A DNA stretch of 64,000 nt from Thelonectria olida (lineage: Eukaryota > Ascomycota > Sordariomycetes > Hypocreales > Nectriaceae), in contig JAGPYM010000002.1 in assembly GCA_020736575.1 (NCBI GenBank), forward strand, positions 806,001-870,000, in the 5' to 3' direction. The position numbers and the translations under genes were made by a program. A model generated the notes under the pieces. That model did not search any database. It was not told the DNA's origin and saw only the letters and a list, made by a program, of their open reading frames with translations. Shown here piece after piece: positions 1 through 9,793 of this stretch (positions within the stretch are counted from its first letter, which is position 1; each line of letters starts with the position of its first letter).

Positions 1-2
1 TT

Positions 3-899
3 GTCACGCCGGCAATGTTGACCATTACGCGGTACCTTGGACAGAAAGTCCCCCGACACCTTTCCGACTTTGCTATTGGCACATATTTGTCCATTCTTGG
101 CGTTAGCTATCAGAAGTTGGCCAAGCGATACGTCCCGGAGGTGATCAACTTCTCTTTAAACACTCTCCTCGCCCTTGCTCCAGTGCCGGCGTCGAAAGGA
201 CTTGGGGGCTTTCCCATTCACAACGCCCCAGTTGGCGTTCGTGCTGAATCCGTCAGCAAGACTGTTCTGAGGAAACTCAACTTCTCTGATTGCCGAGGGA
301 TTGATGTGTCTGGTACGCAGGCCAAGTCGCTTAAGGTTGCCATCCTATATACCACAGCCCAAGCTCTTGATGCCGCCGCAGAGACTTGGACCGGAAAGAG
401 TGCATTCATCGAGACCTTTTCGCAAGTCGCCGACGTTGTTCAATATCTCACTAGCAAGAGCTGCCGATCTCATCTACCCTCTGGTCTAATTGATCGTTTG
501 CAGAAGCTACAGAAAAAGTTGGAGCGTATGCTTCAGGTGGCAAAGCTCTCGCGCCGACCGTTGGAGCTGCACCACCACAAACCTCTGGCGATCAAGACAT
601 ACGTGCCCAAGTTCGAAGAGACATTCGATCCCGACAAGCACTACGACCCCGACCGCGAACGCGCCGAGCTCGCCAAGCTGAAGAAGGAGCACAAGAAGGA
701 GCGCAAGGGTGCAATGAGAGAGCTGCGCAAGGACGCTAGCTTTATGGCGCGGGAGAAGCTGCGGATCAAGAAGGCAAAGGACGAGGCTTACGAGAAGAAG
801 TACAAGAGATTGGTGGCGGAGATCCAGAGCGAAGAGGGACGAGAGGCAAATGCGTACGAGAGGGAAAAAGCGGCGCGAAAGAGATCGAGGAACAGGTAA
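3..899 (+). CDS. nop14: Nop14 nucleolar protein, C-terminal part (5' end outside window)
   Basis: Nop14 is a nucleolar component of the 90S/SSU processome needed for 18S rRNA maturation and 40S assembly. The frame is open from the left edge, so this is only the last ~298 residues of a protein usually near 900 residues; the ATG at 15 is internal. What is visible matches the Nop14 C-terminal region: a helical block with LSDFAIGTYLSILG and YVPEVINFSLNTL, then PLELHHHKPLAIKTYVPKFEE followed by DPDKHYDPDRERAELAKLKK, and a very basic Lys/Arg/Glu tail ending KRSRNR. The PKFEE...DPD.D.DRE...LK..K arrangement is the family hallmark. The stop is at 897-899 and no intron is evident. The call is firm; only the length is unknown. 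Confidence 0.93.
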   Translation, partial: VTPAMLTITRYLGQKVPRHLSDFAIGTYLSILGVSYQKLAKRYVPEVINFSLNTLLALAPVPASKGLGGFPIHNAPVGVRAESVSKTVLRKLNFSDCRGIDVSGTQAKSLKVAILYTTAQALDAAAETWTGKSAFIETFSQVADVVQYLTSKSCRSHLPSGLIDRLQKLQKKLERMLQVAKLSRRPLELHHHKPLAIKTYVPKFEETFDPDKHYDPDRERAELAKLKKEHKKERKGAMRELRKDASFMAREKLRIKKAKDEAYEKKYKRLVAEIQSEEGREANAYEREKAARKRSRNR

Positions 900-1371
900 A
901 AGTAAAGGATATCCATTGCATAGGTGTAATACAAAGAAGGTTCTTTGTTTTGTTTCAAAAGTTTTATTCATATTGTGTTTGTGACCATGCTGGCAGTAGT
1001 GACAGCCGATGTGGTTGAAGTGACGACGGCCACTCCAAGAGAAAAAGCATCCACTCCCATGCAGGGGGGGAGAAAGGAGAAACAAAAAAGATCCATGGCA
1101 AAGAGCGCACATATGTAGAAAGCCTACTCCGTAGAATCCGTGGTGATGCTGAGTCTAACAATGAGAGAGGGTAGATCATTTCCGCACTGTACAAAACCCC
1201 CCATAGTTGAGTGGTCTATGCAGTTTTCATGTACAGTGTAGCACACATATATGTACCGTGACAGAAGCCCACTATAATAATACCTGGGGTGTCTGACCTC
1301 CGTATCTTTGAGCGTTGCCTTCAAGCCTACCTGCACAAATATCCCCTCTCTACCAAGCGACATTCGACTTC
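900..1371. other. Intergenic: Nop14 3' flank and G-patch gene promoter
   Basis: No coding signal seen. This is the gap between two same-strand genes. Open frames on the minus strand here are Leu- and Ser-rich antisense frames with no recognisable domain. Confidence 0.6.
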
Positions 1372-2376
1372 ATGAGTACATCGCAACACAATGGCGCAAG
1401 TGCGCCGGATGACGAAGATGACGACTACATGAACATGACGTTCGATGAGCCGGCGGCCGTCAAGGAGACTTCACTTCAACGCACTCAACGAGAAAAACGC
1501 GAGTCTCGCGCTCGGGGCATCATCAAGTCAAAAGAACAAATCCAAGAAGAGGAGGCCATTGCTCGAGAAAAGGCCCTGTCAACATCCATGCTAGATGACC
1601 CCAAGGCGAGAAAGAGCAAGGGCCTGGCAATGATGGCCAAGATGGGCTTCACCGGTGGCGGCCTGGGCAAGAAGAGCGACGATGGCCAGGCTCAGGGGAG
1701 AGCTGAGCCCATCAAAGTCAGCATCAAGGAAGACCGCGGCGGTATCGGTCTGGAAAACGAGAAGAAGAGAAAAATCAGAGAAGCTGCAGAGGAGAGGGAT
1801 ATCAAAGTCGCCAAGATGGATCCATTGGAGTATCGCGATCGCGTGAGAAAAGAGAGGGAGGAGGCTCGCTTAGAGAAGCAATTTTTTGCCGCGCAGCGCA
1901 TTGCTGAGCGCATGGACGACGAAGTTGTAGTTGATGAAAAGGACAAAGACGACGATTTGCCCAAGGATCCCGACTCGACACAGAAGACTCGCTCAATATC
2001 TTCTCGGCCACTCAAATCTATTCCAGTGTTATACCGAGGTCTAGTCCGCTATCGCGAAGAACAAGAACGCGACAGGCGAATGCGCTACGATCTCGAGCAG
2101 TCGCTCTCTCGCCTTCCCACATACGAAGACGACCACGAGGATGCAGATGACAAGAAGGCTCTCGGGAAGAGCAAGACCGTCTATGCTACGGCCGAGGATT
2201 TAGATGAGGAGGATGAGGAATTGGATGCGTTCAACGCCTTGGAAATTGAGCAAAGACTGAACCGAGTTTTGCAGCATCTTCGAGACAAGCATCGATACTG
2301 TTTCTGGTGCAAGATGGCGTATCCAGACTCCGAAATGGAGGGATGTCCCGGTTTCACAGAGGAGGAGCACGATTGA
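1372..2376 (+). CDS. G-patch domain protein, GPATCH11/CCDC75 type (DUF4187 C-terminus)
   Basis: This is a 334-residue single-exon protein. I chose ATG 1372 because it gives the short acidic lead DDEDDDYMNM seen in GPATCH11-type proteins; the frame is open for 19 codons upstream but has no other ATG. Residues ~70-120 carry the G-patch: KSKGLAMMAKMGFTGGGLGKK, then GRAEPIKV and DRGGIGLE. G-patch motifs bind and activate DEAH helicases in splicing or ribosome assembly. The C-terminus (RYCFWCKMAYPDSEMEGCPG then EEEHD) is a DUF4187 CxxC...C module, expected to bind metal, and it ends right at the acidic EEHD typical of the family. The middle is charged and probably coiled coil. The human relative is linked to kinetochore/splicing functions; the exact fungal role is not known. 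Confidence 0.85.
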   Translation: MSTSQHNGASAPDDEDDDYMNMTFDEPAAVKETSLQRTQREKRESRARGIIKSKEQIQEEEAIAREKALSTSMLDDPKARKSKGLAMMAKMGFTGGGLGKKSDDGQAQGRAEPIKVSIKEDRGGIGLENEKKRKIREAAEERDIKVAKMDPLEYRDRVRKEREEARLEKQFFAAQRIAERMDDEVVVDEKDKDDDLPKDPDSTQKTRSISSRPLKSIPVLYRGLVRYREEQERDRRMRYDLEQSLSRLPTYEDDHEDADDKKALGKSKTVYATAEDLDEEDEELDAFNALEIEQRLNRVLQHLRDKHRYCFWCKMAYPDSEMEGCPGFTEEEHD

Positions 2377-2819
2377 GTGCGCACATGCCAGGTGGGAAGT
2401 CACCTCTTGTACGTATATATGGTAGACCTGAGCTGTGTTCTGACAAAGGATGGCCATCTCAGACTTTATTGTTCTGAGCCTAGAACAGCACCACAACATG
2501 ACAGCTGAACTCTCACAGCAGCTCTCGGCCTTGTTCAGGAACCAGTAAACCTTATATAGAAAGTCGACACCATCGCGATGTCGTTTGCCTCTCTCGCCTC
2601 AGCATCGTCACCATCTTTAGACTATCATACACCATACCAAACTGGAAACTACCTACCGACTCACAGAAGCCACCACCGCCTCTGTCACCAACCTATTTAC
2701 CTACTCTCGCACAGTCTCGTCCTTCCTTGTCTATAGAACAGACCTCGGGAAAGACCTAGTTCAGCGACAAACCTTCCCTATAAAGTATTATCCGTCACCC
2801 GACTTAAATATTCACAGAC
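2377..2819. other. Intergenic: promoter and 5' leader of the amidoligase gene
   Basis: No coding signal. The second half is pyrimidine- and A-rich, as expected for a fungal promoter and leader, and ends with a TATA-like element followed by the ATG at 2820. Confidence 0.6.
2779..2785 (+). promoter_or_regulatory. TATA-like element upstream of the amidoligase gene
   Basis: TATAAAG sits about 40 bp before the ATG at 2820. That is close for a fungal TATA box and would give a very short leader, so it may be incidental. Confidence 0.25.
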
Positions 2820-5800
2820 ATGGCTTCAGTCAACCAGATTCCAAGGACTGTCAAGTTCCGAGTCGAACTCCAGGCTTTAGTCGCGACAACTGGATCCTAC
2901 CCCGAGGCCTTCTTGAACCATGCCGCACAGCCTATTGAGAGCCCTCCGCCCGGTTTCACCTATATCCCAGAAGGATTCTTGTCCGCCAAGGACGATGTGT
3001 TTTCTGGCCAGCGCGCGGGATGGGTTCTGCAGAGAATCGCCATCGCTCTGGCGGCAAAGGGGTTGACAACAAACTGGGCCTTGTCCGATGGCTCAGTCCT
3101 CACCGATTATATCCAAGACGAGAATACGTGGGATTCTCAGAAGGAATGGATGAAGCCTGTCGAGGGCCCCCTCTTCAACACCAGCCATGCGTGGTTCATC
3201 TCCTATGCCCCAAAGATCGATGAGCCGGTTGAACATGACGCCGCCAAATGGGTGGCCGTGACGATTAGATCGCCCATGTATGCTACGGGCGTCCCCTGCC
3301 TTCAAACCCCTTTCCAGGGACTTGCTGATGTTCTTCGCATCCTCACGGAAGATTTTGTCACGGTTCCCATCAATGCAACTCGCCTCCGAGTGATGGTAAG
3401 TCCCACAGAAGACAACCTCACTCTTGACGGGTTGAAAGTCATCGCATCTCTGTTGTGGGCTGCAGACCCAGCCTTGACACAATTGCACCCAAAACATTGC
3501 GGCCCTGGATCGTTTGAATCCGTTGGCTTGCAGTTCACGAACCTCGCTCGGAACCAGGAGTGCATCAACGTGCCCTTTCTAATGACTTCTGCGGACAAGG
3601 TCGAAGACCCATGGAACAACCATCTCTCTCCCAACCGCCCCCTGCTAAGCATTCTCCCTCACCCAGGACAGCTACGTGATGCCAAATTCTCACATGGCAT
3701 TGCCAAAATTCAACGAGTTGACGAATTCTCTGAGCTTGTGAAACTACTCGACCTTGCCCCTCAAAGGTCTGGGTCTAGATACCCGAGTCTAAAGCCTGCC
3801 TACGACTTTCAGGAAGCTGATGGGGGTCTTCACAGCACCATCAAGTTCAACCAGCACTGCGGAACTCTTGACTTTGATGCCATCACTCACTGGGCCAGCA
3901 TTTGCGCCAACATTGTTTCGTTTGGCGTCGACAGCCCTGAGGAGGAGCTGGTCCAATGCGAGTCTTTGGCAGAGCTTATACAAGATAAGGATAGCATCAG
4001 CGGGTTTCTGGCCATTCTGGGGCTTGATATGACCACTCGAGGCTATTACAGGACCAAAGGGCCCGCAATCGAGCTGCCAGACTATCAACAATGGCCCGAA
4101 CTCCAGCCTGCAGTTCCCAGCTATACGCCTGGAGCCAAGGCAACTGTTGGAGAAGCTCTATTGCCCTTTGCCCGGTGGAACTACGACAAGGCTTTGAAGG
4201 ACCGCGCTGCTAAACTCATCACTTGGAATCGCTCTCCCAAGGCGGCCTACACCATGGGCGTCGAGATGGAACTCTTGCTACCCTTGTGGAACTCGGATGC
4301 ACCCGACCCAAACCCTGAGGACAGCCGACAATGCATCGAATGGATCGATGCTGACGACGAGCACCGCGAACTTTGTAAGCGGATGCTCCAGGACGGGCAT
4401 TTCGCAGCATGTCCTGATCCAGATGAGCCATATGTCGACGAGTGGAAAGTGGTGAGAGAAATGGCCAAAGCTGTCGAACTGTCCGTCGACCCCAGTTTCG
4501 ATCTCGCGTATCAGACCTGGAGGATTCTTCAAGATCATTCGATCAATACTTGCTGCGAATGGCGGGGCTACGAACGCGTGAGAGGTGTCGAGATTGTGAG
4601 TCCCATCTTGCGAGACAGGCCCGAGTGCTGGGAATCTCTCCTCAGTGCCATCACTGGTCTACGATCACGAGTCAGACTGGCGGTCGACAACAGTTGTGGG
4701 TTCCATGTCAGCGTTGGAAAAGGTTCGGAAATGATCCCTCATCATCTTCTACGCAAACTTGTCTGCCTCATGTACTGCGCTGATCCCATCATCTTCAGTC
4801 TCTGTCACCCGTTTCGAAGGAATGGAAGCTACTTTGCCACTTCGCTGCGGTTGAAGGAAATTGAGGCGAGAATTCTTGGGCCCTCCGCAGAAGATCCGTG
4901 CTTTCCGGGTTTTGGATGGACAGAGGAAATGGAAAATGAAGTCTTTGAGGAGCGGGCTGATTTCTTCACCCATTTCGATGTGAACAACCTCCAAGAGCGC
5001 CGCAAAGCCGTTCTGAAGAGACTCTGGGAGATGCCTTCCGATAGACTCCAAGAAAGCATCGAGTGGATGGGAAACAGAAGCTGCCTCAGCCTTAGACGGG
5101 CGAAGAGCACTCAATACGACGGTTACCACCTCGGATCTGTCGAGTTTCGCTACCTCGAAGGCACCCTGGATCCTCAGCTCATCCTCCGGTTCAGTCAACT
5201 TATGGTCTCTCTGTTCGAATTTGCTGACAACGCCAAGCCGGAAGCATTTGCAAAGCTAACCAGCCAGCTTCTGTTGTGCGATAACTGGAGAGACTACGAT
5301 GTCAATGTCCTCCAGGGAGCTCTCGAACAGCTCGATCTCAGTGATGACTTCGAGTATTGGCAGGGACAAGTCGTCAGGAATCGAGAGATTGAGAGCGATC
5401 CCACAACCAGGGACCGGTCTGTTGACGTTGACCCTGACTCTTGGGTGATTATGGACCCTCTTGAGTCGGACGAAGTCGAGTCTCTTCGTCGAGATGTCTG
5501 CCAACGGAGGCAAGATCTGGGCAAGCCTGATGAGTGCACTGACAACGCTTCCACCGAGGAGTTGACCGCTGAGATCTTCAATTGCCTGTACTACATCTAC
5601 GACTACATCCTGCCGTCCGACATGAAGACCCGGGAGAAGTTGGACTTGCTCTATGATGTGGCCAACGAACTACCTGCGCCCCAGCAAGACCGGATCTACG
5701 AGGGGGTAGCCTCTCTGATTCTCAATCTTTGCGAAGTCATCTCCGAAGACGGCATCGAAGCCGAGACTGCTGGTATCGTGGCAATCGACAAGAGTGCCCC

Positions 5801-6137
5801 AGATGAGGAGCGAGATACAAAGCTCCTTGAGGATCCTAAACTCAAGCAGTTCTGGCTCACCCTAACTGCTGGCCTCGACGGTCTGCTCGCCCTTGCCACC
5901 CCAAGTCCAGATGAGTCAAGCGACTACCAGGTTGAGGAACTGGGCTCAGAAATGGAGGAGTCCGGCCAAGAAGAGCGGCATCAACTTCCTCCTCAACTCC
6001 CTCCCCAGTATGCTCCTCAGTCGAGCGATAGTGATGATGATCATAGCAAAGACGAGCCAGTCCAGGATCCCAGCTGTGCTTGCGTCCCATCTCTCGAGGG
6101 CGCATTGCTCAAGGTGGCGAGGTTTCTCACCCTCTAA
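2820..6137 (+). CDS. Large amidoligase-family (Amidoligase_2) protein, substrate unknown
   Basis: This is a 1105-residue protein in one open frame. The centre matches the Amidoligase_2 family (glutamine-synthetase/GCS-like carboxylate-amine ligase fold): YTMGVEMELL with Glu482 and Glu484 of the GxExE motif, GVEIVSPIL near 593, NSCGFHVSV with His629 (the CGxHVH-like motif), NGSYFATSL near 670, and SVEFRYLEGTLDP with Glu775/Arg777. These are the metal/ATP-binding positions of the family, so it is probably active; the family couples a carboxylate to an amine using ATP. About 470 N-terminal residues have no domain I recognise. The ~300-residue C-terminus is acidic and partly disordered. No signal peptide is seen, so it is likely intracellular. 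A CTAAT-containing acceptor near 6171 could replace the last residues with a short acidic tail. Fungal members are uncharacterised as far as I know. Confidence 0.8.
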   Translation: MASVNQIPRTVKFRVELQALVATTGSYPEAFLNHAAQPIESPPPGFTYIPEGFLSAKDDVFSGQRAGWVLQRIAIALAAKGLTTNWALSDGSVLTDYIQDENTWDSQKEWMKPVEGPLFNTSHAWFISYAPKIDEPVEHDAAKWVAVTIRSPMYATGVPCLQTPFQGLADVLRILTEDFVTVPINATRLRVMVSPTEDNLTLDGLKVIASLLWAADPALTQLHPKHCGPGSFESVGLQFTNLARNQECINVPFLMTSADKVEDPWNNHLSPNRPLLSILPHPGQLRDAKFSHGIAKIQRVDEFSELVKLLDLAPQRSGSRYPSLKPAYDFQEADGGLHSTIKFNQHCGTLDFDAITHWASICANIVSFGVDSPEEELVQCESLAELIQDKDSISGFLAILGLDMTTRGYYRTKGPAIELPDYQQWPELQPAVPSYTPGAKATVGEALLPFARWNYDKALKDRAAKLITWNRSPKAAYTMGVEMELLLPLWNSDAPDPNPEDSRQCIEWIDADDEHRELCKRMLQDGHFAACPDPDEPYVDEWKVVREMAKAVELSVDPSFDLAYQTWRILQDHSINTCCEWRGYERVRGVEIVSPILRDRPECWESLLSAITGLRSRVRLAVDNSCGFHVSVGKGSEMIPHHLLRKLVCLMYCADPIIFSLCHPFRRNGSYFATSLRLKEIEARILGPSAEDPCFPGFGWTEEMENEVFEERADFFTHFDVNNLQERRKAVLKRLWEMPSDRLQESIEWMGNRSCLSLRRAKSTQYDGYHLGSVEFRYLEGTLDPQLILRFSQLMVSLFEFADNAKPEAFAKLTSQLLLCDNWRDYDVNVLQGALEQLDLSDDFEYWQGQVVRNREIESDPTTRDRSVDVDPDSWVIMDPLESDEVESLRRDVCQRRQDLGKPDECTDNASTEELTAEIFNCLYYIYDYILPSDMKTREKLDLLYDVANELPAPQQDRIYEGVASLILNLCEVISEDGIEAETAGIVAIDKSAPDEERDTKLLEDPKLKQFWLTLTAGLDGLLALATPSPDESSDYQVEELGSEMEESGQEERHQLPPQLPPQYAPQSSDSDDDHSKDEPVQDPSCACVPSLEGALLKVARFLTL

Positions 6138-6786
6138 TCACTGGATATTTTTCCTTCAATGCTAATTGCAGACGATGCCGAAGTCGAGCATTTGGTATGG
6201 GCCAAGTCTTTGGATCAAGCGAACGAGGGAGACGGATGAGAGGATGAATTACTTTTTAGGACTACGTTGTCTATAATGATGTCTTTGAGTAAATAAAAAA
6301 GAAATATAACAGTTCCTACCTTTACGATGGGTGATTTTTAATATTGTGTAAACAGTCGGTGTATTTTGCTGCCTGGTTGCCTTGCTCTATTTCCATTGGT
6401 GAATAAGGTTCCTTGAGCAAGGTTTACTCGGCAGGGACTTTCACCTTAAGACTAACTGTAAGCCCTATTAAGAAGCTTATTATAATAGATTCAAGGCTAG
6501 GGTTTGGCCTGCATCGACCTCTATTGTGTGCCTAGACTATCGGCATTTTTGACTATAATAATAGTTCCTACAGAGTGTGGCAAATTAATATGTGAATGAT
6601 TTCAAACAGACTATAAACGTCAGGAGGCGTAGAGAGAACCTTCGAAAGCCGCTCACACGATATGGATTTGCACAGATCAAGGAAATGGTGCAGAAACCTG
6701 ATGATGTCAACACCTGGAGAAATGTCACCGGATTTGTCAATTTAAATATGCAGCAGGACATTTGCAGCTGTCTCTATGTTAGGTTT
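6138..6786. other. AT-rich intergenic tail-to-tail region
   Basis: This lies between the amidoligase stop and the stop of the convergent MFS gene. The stretch ~6290-6600 is clearly more AT-rich than its surroundings, with several TATTATAATAG-like strings, and could be the remnant of a mutated repeat. I see no terminal repeats or transposase frame. The plus-strand ORF starting at 6592 runs into the MFS last exon and is not believable as a gene. Confidence 0.4.
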
Positions 6787-8518
6787 CTATGTGTTGGACC
6801 TCACCTGCACGCCCGACTCAAGACTCTGTTGCACAGGCGGCGCGGGCGAGTCACGTCGAGGACTCCAGCCTCCCTTCCATCCAACCCAGCCCGTCTCCCT
6901 GGGGCCTCTAATAAGGGCGAATATGATTGATGCTACGACAAAGCCAACTATGGTATGTTAGCGAAGGTGTAAGTAAGGAGATGGGCAAAACGAACGTACT
7001 GCTGCATGCACCACTGTGTCTCCATCCTCCTTGCGCGTAAAGCCTGTTTCCCACGGCCGTCCCCGTCAGCTGCCCAACAAAGGCGCAAGCCATGTATGCC
7101 GTGTTGACGCGGTTTCGGGCCTTGGGGTTAATGTTGAAAATCGCAGCGCGGTTCGCAACCTGGGCTGTCTGTACGCCAATATCGATTCCAATTGCCTGCA
7201 GGATCGGACCTGCTACGGTAAAGGTGCTGATGAATGTGCCAACGATGGTGCCGGTCAGGGCCAGAGACTGGCCTGCGAGGGTTGACAGGAGCGGCACCCA
7301 GCGATCAATGAGTCGTCCGATGATAGGAATGGCGAGAATAGTGACCAGACCAGTCAAAGAAAACAGACCAATTTGCAGTGATGAATAGTCAAATGGTGAC
7401 GAAGCCAGAAGGAAAGTCAGGGTTGTCCAAAACGACGTGAATATGCAAGACAGACAGAAGGTGATGAGGCAGGCTTGAATGAGAACCGGCTCGGTGACCA
7501 TCATGTAAGGAATCGACCAGAGAGCGCGGAAATAGTTGAGACCATCTGGGTTTGTCGACGGGTAGTCAGGCATGAACCAGAATAGCATCGCGGCGAGGAG
7601 GTATTGCGCGCCGCACGCAAACCAGTAAATGTTTCTCCAGCTGGTAAAGTTAGTCACGACACCCGAGAGCAGCCTGGCTACTAGAATGCCGAGCATGAGA
7701 CCGGACACAACGATGGAGAGCAGGGACGATTTGCGATGGGCTGGAGCAAAGTCTCCGACCAAGGGAATCATCAATTGCGGCGTCACTGTGGTCACTCCGC
7801 AGATGAAGGAGAGTGCACGAAACGCGGTAAAGTCATGCGTCACACAGAGACCAATCCACTAGGAAAACATTGAGTAAGAGTCTTGACTTGGAAAGCTGAG
7901 AAAACCCGGCGAGACTAAGACTAACCATGGTGGCTGTTACAAGGATGAGAGAGATGATGAATGGTCTTCTCTCGAGAATGTCACCAAGCGGCAAGACGAA
8001 GATCAGGCCCGCTGCATAGCCGGACTGCATCAATGTTGCAACTTGAGACGACTCTTCAAAAGAAACGTCGAATTCAGCCGCCAACTTGTTCAGGATTGGC
8101 TGGTTGTAGTAGAGATTCGCAACGGTAAAAGTCGAGGACTGGGTTTCAGGGTTAGAGACTTAGGGCCTACCTTGTGCAGACTCAAACAAGAACTTACCAT
8201 GGCATAGAGTATGCAATGGGCGAGTGTCAGCGGCTTGGGAAACTTGGGATCCCATCGACAATTCTTGGGGGTCAGGACTCTTCGGAGCCAACTCGACTCG
8301 TATCTGGGGTGAAGTGGCAGAGAGGAGCAATCGGCTTCATCGCTTGATGGCGAATTGTCGGCGTCAGAGACCAGAGTTGGCTCCAACGAGAATTGGCTCG
8401 GGTTGTTCTTTTCATCCTCATTGCCACGAGCGGCAGAGGGCTTCTCCTCAATTGTAGGAGAGGTCATCGTGGTCGACAGGGGATGATGAGTAGACAGAGG
8501 GAAGTTGAATCCTTCCAA
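6787..8518 (-). CDS. MFS transporter, 12-TM DHA1-like
   Basis: Four exons on the minus strand: 8518-8198 (start 8518, or 8467 if the second Met is used), 8138-7926, 7858-7000, 6947-6787. Introns of 59, 67 and 52 nt have GTAAGT, GTTAGT and GTACGT donors; the last has GCTAAC before TAG. Splicing gives 500 or 517 residues. After a ~90-residue hydrophilic N-terminus comes TM1 with FTVANLYYNQPIL, the A-LYYNQPLL signature of a bacterial-type DHA1 subgroup, then the loop 2-3 motif LPLGDILERRPFI, and about twelve hydrophobic segments. The last TM, FVVASIIFALI, exists only if the third intron is removed. It is probably a proton-coupled exporter at the plasma or vacuolar membrane; substrate cannot be told. 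It is convergent with the amidoligase gene. Confidence 0.85.
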
Positions 8519-9793
8519 GAAGATACATCGATCGACTGTATTCGCAGCGAGATTGAAAAAGCACTTCTCAAAGCATCATCTCAGTCTGAAGGCCGTTTTG
8601 GGGGGTTTTTCCTGATTAGCAAGCACATTATCGGAACCCATGGTGCAATTCCGATAGTCCGGGCTTTCGGAGCCGGAGAGAATGGAGACTTTTCCTTTCC
8701 AAGCATCATGGATCTGAGTCTGGTGTCATTGGTCGATGGCGTCTCCGTTTGGTGAAGAAGAGGGCCCAGTTGGCGTCGTGACTCTTTGTGAGGATCATGG
8801 TGCACCGGCTTTGCAACGGAAATTGCCAGATGTTTGTGGTGGTGGTTGGTGGCTGATGTGGAGGAGGAGAGGAGAAAGTCGGATGGCCTCAGGAATCAGG
8901 ATTGGGAAAAAGGTACGTATTTGTAACAAGGTTAAGATCATGCATCAACAATCCAGCAGTCCATCAGTCAGCCTCGAGGTGCGTCCATCCACATTGGTTC
9001 TCAGCCACTTACGAAGTACGAATATTCATCTCTTAGTAGGTACCCAGGCGTTTCAATTGACCGCTCCCTTCTTAATTAACCGCTCTCCAACAACTTTGTG
9101 GCGCGGATGCCTTGGCAACCAGAACGCAACACGCACGTGTTTCATCGAGGGGCAGTATTCGGTTAATTATTCGTAACTCGATGTTGAATTATTCGTGTGC
9201 CGTTTTCCGAAAATGACGTCCAAGATCCTTGAAGCAATCGCCGGCTCACCATGACTACATCCAGCCCTACAGAGTGCAGCCGGGCTGACATTTACGAAGT
9301 TACATGCGAATACGGAGTAGTACATGTCAAGTTGACTTGCTGCTCTTGTGTGTCCATGTCTATCCATCCTTGCTGTCTGTCTGTCTGTCTGTCTGTCTGC
9401 CTCGCAATTAATATCAACTTCACTTACCACCAACAACAAACACGTCATTTCGTCCTTCATGATACTGCGTTGGCACATCCCGTCGAGTCCTTTCTGCAAC
9501 GAGCAATCGCCGGCACTTGGTGGCATGGGTGTTGCCTGCGCCGCCTTTGCCCTCAGCCTCCCTCCGGCTAGAGCAACAGCAATTAGCCCCTGGTCCCAAC
9601 CCAATGAATGGAAGCCTTGAAACGAGCGTTGCATGGCCGCTTGAGCAGTAGCTTAATTATGAGCCCAGTCCCCCAGTTTCAGCACTGAGGTTGCTCATTC
9701 ACACTCGTCCATCGTCTTCTTTATTCCGTCTCTCCTGTCCTTGGTTGCTGTACTCATTGCTCGATTCCCGTCTCCTTCTCTCGACTGCCCATC
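8519..9793. other. Divergent intergenic region with a CTGT microsatellite
   Basis: This is shared upstream DNA of the MFS gene (-) and the tetraspan gene (+). Short open frames exist on both strands, but none has a domain or splice-supported structure. Pyrimidine-rich DNA precedes the ATG at 9794. Confidence 0.55.
9373..9399. repeat. (CTGT)n microsatellite
   Basis: A run of nearly seven perfect CTGT units lies in intergenic DNA, likely length-polymorphic between strains. Confidence 0.95.

Noticed and set aside
507..1112. 201-codon minus-strand ORF
   Set aside because: Antisense to the Nop14 basic tail; Leu/Val-rich composition is the mirror of Lys/Glu codons.
6592..6930. 112-codon plus-strand ORF
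   Set aside because: Overlaps the last MFS exon on the other strand and the AT-rich gap; no domain.
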